This document shows, piece after piece, positions 47,101 through 64,000 of a DNA stretch of 64,000 nt. Position 1 is the first letter of the stretch. Every line of letters starts with the position of its first letter. Source of the DNA: Centroberyx gerrardi. Its lineage: Eukaryota > Chordata > Actinopteri > Beryciformes > Berycidae. The position numbers and the translations under genes are program-made. The stretch lies in NCBI RefSeq assembly GCF_048128805.1, contig NC_136005.1, positions 11,036,975 through 11,100,974 on the forward strand, given 5' to 3'. The notes beneath the pieces were generated by a model. The model did not search any database. It was not told where the DNA came from and was given only the letters and a program-made list of their open reading frames with translations.

Positions 47101-49015
47101 ACGCTTGGTGTCATTGTCACATATAGGTCCTTTAACTGTGCCCTGATGCATCCCTTCTGTGTTACATTCCATTCTGATAACAAGTTGATAATGACCGAAA
47201 ATCATGACCTGTACAGCAACGTGACCAGGAAACACTCAAGTGTACATAAAACACCACTGCTCTGATGGCCAAATCAATAATGGTGCCTTAAGGTTAAGTG
47301 AGAGGCATTAAAGGCCAAAACAGGCCATCTACACCACCACTGGTAATTGGTCAAGATGCATTGGGGGCTGATGGTTAGGAGCAGTTGGAGATCCAAGTCA
47401 ATTTAACATGTAGAATCAGTGTTGAGAGTTTGTTAGATCTGGGAATTGCAAGCCAATCATCAGTGTTTTTTACATTTCAAAATCTAGTGGCACAAAATCA
47501 AATATGTTTTGCAAATGACTGCCGAGAGTTTCCCTTTACATTTCACGTTGACTTTCCTTTAAATTTCCAATAAATATGATTCAAGTCAAAAAGTAAATGT
47601 GTATGTGGATATGCATATGATAACTGAAAACTTTATTTTGAAGTGGCAGCTTTACACCATGCTTTCCACAAATCATTTTGCAAAATGGGTGCACAGACTC
47701 AGGAAATCTTGTACATGAGGCTTGATGGAAAGACCAAAAGACAACAGCTGACTGAAACAGAAAGAGTGACTGTACCCACTTGAGCAACCTGATAGATAGG
47801 ATTTCAACACTGTTGTAGCAAACTGACAACATAGCTTTTGCACTTGGTTGGTGGAATCTGTTGGATCTAATAGGCTATCTGACTTTAACAATTAAGTAGC
47901 CTTCTCCAATCAGCCATGAACTCTCCTGCTGTACTGACCTGAGATCGCCTTCAGTTTCCCATGCTTTAAAAACACTTATCTTAAATCTACAGATAAGACT
48001 TGGCTTAACCCAGTAACACGCAAACTCCCAGCCAAGGCCTTACATAACGCATACCAGCCACTTCTTAACACAGAAAAACATACAAGGGCAGGGTAACACC
48101 AGACATCATATTTATGGGTATAGCATGGCCAGTCTGTCAGTGGGTGATCTAATTCTGGAAATAACACCGAAAAAACAAACTTGCTGCCCTGGGGAGATCA
48201 CTAAAACAAGCAGCTGACAAAGTTATGACAGTCATTCCTTTACAAAACTGCCATTTTAAAAGGAGAACTAGGGTTTGTTTCTTCAGGACCAAGAAAATAC
48301 ATTTCATACTCTGTGCCAAAATATGTCAATTGCGCATATGGCTCTATGACTAAACACAGCGGGGTGAAAATGAACTAGTTACAGCTGCCTAGGTTTGTTA
48401 CTTTCATCACTACTGAATTTGAGCCAAAACTGCATGATTCACTGTGCTGAGTGAAGACTAGGTGATGATATTGTGCTTCTATCATACCAATGAAGGATGA
48501 ATCATATTATGACTGCGGTGAAATGACAGACAGAGACAGGACTTTCGGATATAACAAAGAGGATTATTGTCAAAGCCAGTAGGAGACAGGGTCAATGGGC
48601 TGGGTTGCTGGTGCTGGCCGAGGGTGTTGTTGGATCTGTAAACAGCAGGCCTAGCTTCTCATATCGTCTGTTTGTCATCAATTTTTGGTGTCTTCTCCTT
48701 CTCTATCAGCTATACAGAGTCTGTTGTAAGGCGGCCATAGCTGAAAGACTGGTAAACTGGGCCAGACGTGCCACAAAACACCAAATTAACCAAGCATCTC
48801 AAGTCCACCGATTTACTGAATATTGTCAACCTTGTGAAAAAAACAAAGCTCAGCTGGTCGTGGCGTTGGTCTCCACAGTTGACCAAAGTTACCTGATAGG
48901 GGGGCGGTGGCTCCTGGTCGGGGTCAGCCCCGTCCCCGTAGCTGGCCCGGTCCGACTGAGATTCGTGTAGCAAAGAAATATCATCCGAGGTCGGAGATTT
49001 CAGACAGTTTCCCAT
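36676..49015 (-). CDS. rnf11: RING finger protein 11
   Basis: Three minus-strand exons are present: 49015-48893 (MGNCLKSPTSDDISLL to PPPPYQ, 41 codons), 38192-38023 and 36847-36676 (stop TGA). Junction phases are 0 and 2 and splice sites are canonical (CAG|GTAACT, CTGCAG|GAG, GA|GTGAGT, TTGCAG|G). The product is 154 aa, the same length as human RNF11 as I recall it. It has an N-terminal MGNC (myristoylation/palmitoylation-type), a PPPY motif (37-40) that binds NEDD4-family WW domains, and a C3H2C3 RING from CVIC (99-102) through HIYHMDC to CPSC. RNF11 modulates NEDD4/SMURF2 and A20-complex ubiquitination at endosomal membranes. Teleosts have two copies (a/b), and I cannot tell which this is. 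Confidence 0.95.
36848..38022 (-). other. rnf11 intron 2
   Basis: Nothing coding seen. A plus-strand LINE tail lies at about 37590-37672. Confidence 0.8.
37590..37672 (+). mobile_element. LINE 3' tail fragment
   Basis: CTTTTGTAAAGTACTTTGTA followed by GGTGCTATATAAATACAATT and repeats of ACTT is the terminal stem and tandem tail of an L2-type LINE. The upstream body is truncated. Confidence 0.65.
40999..41200. repeat. (GT)n and (GA)n microsatellites
   Basis: GT units at 40999-41037 and GA units at 41165-41200. Confidence 0.93.
41600..41783. repeat. (CA)n and (GT)n microsatellites, inverted to each other
   Basis: CA units at 41600-41641 and GT-rich units at 41725-41783. They are complementary in sequence and about 85 bases apart. 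Confidence 0.93.
42817..42846. repeat. Poly-C tract (30)
   Basis: Thirty consecutive C, unusually long for vertebrate DNA and prone to length error in assembly. Confidence 0.93.
43171..43370. mobile_element. Foldback (palindromic) MITE in rnf11 intron 1
   Basis: The left arm reads TTTTTAGCACATCTGTGAGT followed by GTGGTTTGGGACAAC and ACTTTTCACAACAACA. The right arm is its imperfect reverse complement: TGTTGTGTTGAAAAGT, GTTGTCCCGAACTACACTC, ACAGATGTGCTGAAAATGA. The arms are ~68 bases around a ~60-base loop, so the RNA would form a long hairpin. A and T runs flank it. No ORF and no clear target duplication. Confidence 0.75.
43464..43500. repeat. (CTCCT)n microsatellite
   Basis: About seven perfect pentanucleotide units. 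Confidence 0.93.
43876..44137. repeat. (CA)n microsatellites
   Basis: CA-rich tracts at 43876-43917 and 44098-44137. Confidence 0.9.
45901..47131. mobile_element. TTAA-flanked transposon (piggyBac- or Kolobok-like, non-autonomous)
   Basis: The ends are AGGACCTATATGT and ACATATAGGTCCT, an exact 13-base inverted repeat. TTAA duplications lie at 45897-45900 and 47132-47135. The interior holds a short ORF (46023-46310), a GC-rich block near 46760-46830 and no transposase domain I recognise. TTAA targets fit piggyBac or Kolobok superfamilies. Confidence 0.75.
46023..46310 (+). pseudogene. Short ORF remnant inside the TTAA element
   Basis: The ORF is 95 codons. Its second half is basic and reads SARPKKPCPLSKKLHDQSRG then KIQVNIGDAFERWRL before TGA. 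I have an unverified recollection of similar KLHDQSRGKxxxNIGxAFxRWR peptides in fish repeat-derived proteins. No transposase catalytic motif is visible and the frame ends early. It may be a captured or truncated transposon gene; function unknown. Confidence 0.4.
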
Positions 49016-49570
49016 CTCCGTCCTCTTCAAACTCTCCCCTCTCTCGGTGTCGCTTTACTACAGAGTAGATTCCACGGGCCACTTTCACTGATATTTCAGT
49101 GAATAACGTTACGCGCGATGTGAAGACAATCGATTGGGTTTTTCCATACACAGCTGATAAATCTCCTCTCCCAGACGACGGGAGGGCTGTTCAGTTCAAC
49201 AAAAACAAAACATCCTTCAGCTATCAGCTAGCAACACAAAGAGCTAGCCTGCTAACACTAGCTAGCACTCGCAGAAGAACATCTACTCGTTAGCTAAAGC
49301 GACGACTGAAACGAGCTCACACAAATTGATGTCTCTTGAGGCAGTAAAGTGGCGAAATTATTGATATCTCTCACTTAAACTGACAAACCTAATTCCCGTT
49401 CTCTGATTAAAGACCCCTTGACAGGGACTTTCCACTTTGCAGCTCCCGAACGATAGAAAGTGGTGATGTAGCAACACGAAGCACCGCCCCCCAGAAAACG
49501 GACCAATGAGCTTTCTTCTACATCAAGGAAGCTCTTGTCCAGCGCCAATCAGATTGCTGATCACATTGCC
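49016..49570 (-). promoter_or_regulatory. rnf11: rnf11 5' UTR and promoter region
   Basis: On the strand opposite the gene, CCAAT boxes lie at 49502 (GGACCAATGAG) and 49545 (GCGCCAATCAG), with a GC box-like CACCGCCCCCC at 49483. The spacing suits a TATA-less housekeeping promoter 400-550 bases upstream of the start codon. The transcription start is not placed. Confidence 0.55.
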
Positions 49571-51674
49571 CTTTGCTAAAAACATAAACACAGAGCTAAA
49601 TCGATAAATGTATCTTTGTAACTGGAATTTCAGTGGAATCTTGCAGTTACTGATATAGGGCCCGAAATATCACATGAATACCCGTTCTGTCTTGGTTTTC
49701 TTGCTCCTCTTTCTTGCTCCTTTGAGTATTTTTAATAAAAATGAGGTGTGTATACTATATATCCGTCTTGTTCTCCCTGGCTGCCATTGGCTTGCATGTC
49801 AACAAAATGACATGACTTCACTGTATTCCTATCTAGTGGATTAGATCACACTGAAGGGAACAGTGAGTGCAAAGATTTGCAAGCAGTGTCACTTTGTTCA
49901 GTAAATAATGCCACTTTGTATTGTAAACACTGTATTTTTGTGAAACGGTTTGTCGTGCAGATAACGAAGAAAACAACACAACACAAAGAGGGATGACTTT
50001 GAGTTACTTATTTGATCATTTCATCTTAAATTACAAAAGAAACATTCAGTATGTACAGGAATGTCATTCTGCTCAGTCGTAGCCATGCCCCATAGAATAT
50101 GCTTATCGTAAACATCACAGTGCCACTAAATTTGGTTAGAATTTCTTTATATCAGTAAAACCAAAGAAAAAGGAAAAAGCTAAATAGAATATTACTTGAA
50201 AATATAATTTGTCATTGGAATTTTCCAGACAGAGACTGTTGATAAAACAATATTAAGTATACATTTCCTCCACCATTTAAAAAAAAAAGTCTAAATTGAC
50301 TCCCGGTCAATTTCTTTAATCCCAAACCTTACTCTAATCATGAATAAATCAACAGTGCTCTAATTCCAACACTTGAGACGCCATCTGAGTTCCCAGGTTT
50401 TAAGATACTCTGCCACTGGACACAGAACTTCAAATAACCTAACAAACAACACGAAGAGAGGCGACCTCATGTTGTCTTACCATTTCAAATTATTACAAAT
50501 AAACATTGGTCATATACAGATTATTATTATTAGACACACAAGATCATAACTATGATGTACAAGTCCTTCTATAGGTGGTTCTAGTCTAGCATGGCCGATA
50601 CAGGAGCAGCAGATGATGTTTGTAAAGCAGGAAGGCTCCTGTGGTCATTCAAAGCGTCTTCACCCACTAAAGATGCAGCAGGCAGACAGGCAAGCAGGCC
50701 TTCCTCGGTCTGCCTGAATGGCCTGTTTGTTCACACTCAAGTACTGTTGGAGCCCATCCCACACACTAGGAGGAGAAAAGGAGGGAGTCTGCCTTTCTAA
50801 AAGACACGTTCATCTGTCCTCTTAAAACGGGACAATTTTTGTAAAAGGCGCCATTTTGTAGTTAATGTATAAACATAAAGAATAACCCTCACTCAAAGTC
50901 ATATAGACATTTTTTGGACTGCGGGGAGTTTGCATGGCTGGCTGATTTACATAGCTCTGTGCAGAAGCCCAGACTTGGGACTGTGAATACAACAGGATTT
51001 AGTGGCGGTGGAGATTTCGTCATTACTTCACAGGGAGACTGTAGAAAGTATTCCACATTACTAAGTTTGTGTTTTCTGTACGTTCCAACAGGGTTCAGGG
51101 AGAGGGAGAAGATTAAAAATGAAAAAGTGAATCACTGAGGGAAATAAAAAAAAGATTATGTACTGTATAACTCAGTGAATCCAAGACTCAAAAGTCATAT
51201 CTTAGTTGGCCATATAGCTTTTGATCAAAAACTCCAAACAGAGGTGACAACTAACAAACCTGCCAACCAAAATATGACCAATGAGATGGGACAAAACAGA
51301 GGTGTTATTATAGACTATGCTCTGGGTTGTGTTATATTGTATCATATGACATATATGTGGTGTCATGATATGTCAACACGTAACTTCATGCTATTTTGTG
51401 TCATCTGACATCAAATGGAGTCATTTAATTGTCTGGTCTCTGATTAATATTGAAGTGAAGGAGGGAGCATTGGCTGAGAGCTTGATGGCGCTGCTGGTCG
51501 GGTGGAGTTAGTGTCAGTAATTTGGTAGTGGGGTTTGTTTAGTACTCTGGCTCTGTCAGGTCCGTCCCCGCTGCCCTGCACTGGGCTGGGCTGAGCTGGG
51601 CTGGGCTGAGTGGTGCATTGTGGGACTGCAGGAACAGGAAGCTGTCTCTGGTCTGGTGTGCCCTCCTCTGGCCG
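49571..51674 (-). other. rnf11-ttc39a spacer and ttc39a 3' UTR
   Basis: No other gene is supported. The ttc39a 3' UTR must begin at 51674 and run left. No canonical AATAAA is obvious on the minus strand; an ATTAAA variant (seen as TTTAAT) lies near 50314. GGGCTGGGCTGAGCTGGGCT-type repeats lie at about 51585-51612. Confidence 0.55.
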
Positions 51675-61021
<9,347 letters not shown>

Positions 61022-61882
61022 TCAGTATTTCAGTTGCACTGTCTTTGGCTTTGAAGAAGAAAGAGGAAGTGAGAGATATTAAAAGACCTGCTGACTCGGC
61101 GAGATATTGTTCTGTCTCTGGTGTGGTGACAGAAATGACAGAGCAGGGAAAAAAACCTTCATATTATTTCACTTAAGTAAGATTTAATTGAAGGCAGCCC
61201 TTTCACAAGTGGACGCTTAGTCAGACAGAACAAATGAGAGAGGACCGACGAGGAGCAGAAGAATACAGCAGCTGTGGCCAGATACTCAACTTCTGCTGAC
61301 GTGAGGGAGGCGCTGTGATTGGATACTGGGAGGACACACCTCCACACAAAAGAACAGTTAACATCTATTTATAACTGTGGTTGTTGGGACATCACGTCAC
61401 ACCCTGTGACTCAAAAACCCCCCAAAAAGTTGCTCTTACAGGTTCTGAAGTGACGGAGGAGTAAAAGTGTTTTTGTCACGCAGATATTTTACCAATAGAT
61501 GTACTTGTTGCTCCAGTTGTAAAGTATTATTATTGTTATCAGTGATAAAAAAAAAAAAGTATCACAAAAAAGTATGTCATTGCTGTGCAAAAACGCCTAC
61601 TGCATTTGTGGTTGATGGTTGACATGGTTTCATTTTGACGAAGCCCATTGTGGGTGAAATGTTGTTGTTGTGTGGTGTATAATTAAAGCATGGGAAATCA
61701 ATATACTGTGTACAGGCACTTTTTGCCTTTAATAGTGTTTATTTGTATGTTCAGCACCAGTTGTTAAGAAGATATATAGGGATGTGCATACACTCTATTT
61801 TTCATTAAAGATTGTTTTTTTTTTGTATTCTGTATTCCCTTCAATTAGTGTCTGGATATCAAGGGACTACAGGTCACCTATA

Positions 61883-61883
61883 C

Positions 61884-61912
<29 letters not shown>
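61883..61912. repeat. (CA)n microsatellite
   Basis: About 15 CA units. Confidence 0.94.
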
Positions 61913-61915
<3 letters not shown>

Positions 61916-62220
61916 GTAAAGCAGACATACAGGCAGAGGAGTCTACACAGGAATGCCGCAGGTCTGCATTACTGACATTTCACTGCCATTTACCACAGAT
62001 TGACTCATGTGACTGGCTGCTGTGAAGTCCATCTGAGCTCAAACCATTAGCCTGCTTATTGTTCAGGGCCACATAAGTTAGCACAACCTGATTTTTAAAC
62101 CATCCAAAAGGGAGTACTACAAAGGCAAGACATACATATATGAATCCTGCTTTTACTTGACTTTCCTATTCTGGGCTATTGTATGAATGTGGAAAAACTT
62201 ATAGATACAGGTGATTACAT

Positions 62221-62223
<3 letters not shown>

Positions 62224-62283
<60 letters not shown>
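62224..62283. repeat. (GA)n microsatellite
   Basis: About 30 perfect GA units. Confidence 0.95.
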
Positions 62284-62286
<3 letters not shown>

Positions 62287-62848
62287 AGGTATCACAACCA
62301 CAGATGCATGTGACAAAATGGATTCTAGCCTGTCGAGGAGGAAAACAGCTTGTGGCCATGAATCAGGGCATTTGTAGACTAACAGACAGATGCCGTTTGC
62401 CAAGTTGTGATGAGACTTTAACTCACTTACTCCTTAACTTCACCTAGAGGAATCAATGTTATTAAATCTAATCCAGTGACCAAGAACGACCAAGCGACCA
62501 AGAACCGACCCAGAAACAACCAGGAAGCAACAGCAGAGAAAGGGAAAGAGAGGGAGATTTGCCTGTCTTACATTTCCACTGCGTGTCAGGGTTACATAAC
62601 GAGACAGCCCAAACTCAGATTGAGAAAGCCTTTTAAGACGGAGCTGTGAGGTGAACTGAATTGCTTGTAGGCGTGCTGAAGATGGCTGAGAATCCCAAAT
62701 ATTTGACAGCAGTCGGAGAGTTTTCAGTCAGCTCCTGGCTACAAAGGCCCTCGCCCCTCTGATGGCACTGAAGCCGGGTCTCCTACATATTTTTAGCTTG
62801 GTGTTCCGCAACGCCAGGGAGGAGCTGCCTTGTACTCGCTGAAGAAAA

Positions 62849-62905
62849 GTGTGTGTCTGTGTCTGTGTTTGTGTATGTGTGTGTGTGTTTTTGTGTGTGT
62901 GTGTG
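62849..62905. repeat. GT-rich microsatellite
   Basis: Imperfect GT tract with CT and TT interruptions. Confidence 0.88.
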
Positions 62906-63039
62906 CCTCGTCTTCGGTTCTGCACGTGTCAGTAGTAATCAGGAAGTGCATCAATGAGAAGAGCAGCGCTGCATGCTGATCATCCTACGTTTTGTCCACA
63001 TATGCAATTGTTTTCATTGGTTTTGATACTAAGTAGTAA

Positions 63040-63612
63040 CTAATTACATTTACTCACATTACTGTAATTGAGTGTATTTGTACTTTTTTGAGTATTTCTT
63101 AAAGTAAGTAATTTTACTTTTACTTAAGTAGGTTTTTACTGAAGTATTGTACTTAGCTACACTTTAAATCACATCCATTAGAGTACACATGTTGTGGCTC
63201 TCCATAAGGAACATAAACTGGACTGGAAGCTGGTCGTAAATTGACAAATTGTGGAGCCATTCACAGTGAACGGTCAGTCAGCAAAGAAGAGAAGAGTAAT
63301 AGGAGCTTTTACTGTCTTTACTTTGTTTGTGCACTTCATTTTGTAATTTCCTGAATTTTCCAATTAAAAGAATCTAATTTGAACTTGGCCCTCTCGTCCT
63401 TTGAGAATCGCACGGGAAAGATCAAATCTAACAACGCTCTCTTTTCTAAAAAGTATCTCAGTAACTTTTACTCTGAGCACATTTTAAATTAGCTACTTTT
63501 TACTTTTACTTAAGTAGATTTTTACACCAGTAATCATACTTCTACTTAAGTAAAATATCAGCCATGTAACAATACTTCTTCTTGAGTATGACATTCTAGT
63601 ACTATTTCCTAG
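63040..63612. mobile_element. AT-rich MITE-like repeat, copy 2
   Basis: Same order of blocks as 52604-53104, beginning AGTAACTAATTACATTTACT and ending GAGTATGACATTCTAGTACT, with ACTTTTACTTAAGTA near both ends. It keeps about 60-70 bases more than copy 1, including GGAAGCTGGTCG and GAATCGCACGGGAAAGATC segments. Confidence 0.75.
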
Positions 63613-64000
63613 TATGGAAATTTAAACTGCAGAAATTAGTAGTTTGGCTCCTAAAAAGAAAAATGAAAAAAAAAGAGACATCTACTCTAAAGCATAAATT
63701 GGTTAAACGTTTACTGACCTGATGCTCTATACTTTACAGATATTGAATGATTTGGTATTTTTCTTTCGAAAGGGATACACAGAGTTTTGGGAATACATCT
63801 TTTCCTATAACTGCTTACTGTCTAAGCAGAAGAGCAGAAGACGTGGGCACAGCCTGGAGAGGTATGACGTATGTGTATGTGGTGTCAACATGTAGCTAAG
63901 CAGCCGATCCCTCAACTATTAGTGCACTGTGTATTGACACCTCCACACCTACAGCGCACCACCTGCACCCACCCGCTGCTACAGCCGGGAGGAATGGGGA

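Larger units (their letters stand above)
38193..48892 (-). other. rnf11 intron 1 (10.7 kb)
   Basis: No coding exon of another gene was recognised. The intron carries dense microsatellites, a 30-base poly-C (42817-42846), a CTCCT pentanucleotide array (43464-43500), a foldback MITE (43171-43370), a LINE-like tail near 44940-44995 and a TTAA-flanked element (45901-47131). The stretches 38200-40950, 42000-42500 and 47140-48890 are unremarkable. Confidence 0.65.

Overview
This window is vertebrate nuclear DNA, almost certainly from a teleost fish. Genes are split by GT-AG introns. Microsatellites, mainly CA/TG and GA/CT, are very dense. The mobile elements are typical of fish: an L2/Rex1-type LINE, hAT and other MITEs, and a Tc1 remnant. 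There are no operons, CRISPR arrays or prokaryotic features. The species cannot be named from the sequence alone.

Five protein-coding genes can be assembled exon by exon, and every splice phase matches. From left to right they are: faf1 (minus strand; only coding exons 1-2, 13767 down to 8378, the rest lies off the left edge); cdkn2c (plus, 18227-20026, two coding exons, 165 aa, five ankyrin repeats); rsph4a (plus, 29829-32265, seven exons, 527 aa); rnf11 (minus, 49015 down to 36676, three exons, 154 aa); and ttc39a (minus, 61004 down to 51675, sixteen exons; the N-terminus lies off the right edge). faf1-cdkn2c-rnf11-ttc39a is the neighbourhood I recall from human chromosome 1p32.3, which is why the INK4 gene is called cdkn2c. 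rsph4a is an extra gene in this block, and rnf11 appears to have a different orientation.

The genes do not form one pathway. They are a ubiquitin-binding scaffold (FAF1), a CDK4/6 inhibitor (p18INK4c), a cilium radial-spoke head protein (RSPH4A), a RING ubiquitin-ligase component (RNF11) and a TPR-like protein of poorly known function (TTC39A). The rsph4a promoter carries a forkhead-like site overlapping an RFX X-box, as expected for a motile-cilium gene.

Most of the remainder is repeats. Positions 1-5280 hold a decayed LINE interrupted by a 1384-bp element with an 8-bp target duplication, which itself contains a 342-bp hAT MITE with its own perfect 8-bp duplication. A Tc1 remnant at about 27880-29060 carries two further nested insertions. 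Other repeats include a foldback MITE (43171-43370), a TTAA-flanked element with an ORF remnant (45901-47131), a hAT-type MITE in a ttc39a intron (55184-55828), two copies of a ~0.5-kb AT-rich repeat (52604 and 63040), and an ankyrin-gene-flanking field of degenerate GGGCTTAAAATCA repeats. I found no convincing new multi-gene system. The most useful leads are regulatory (the RFX/forkhead site, an orphan promoter-like island, microsatellites serving as splice-acceptor tracts) and the nested-transposon chronology.
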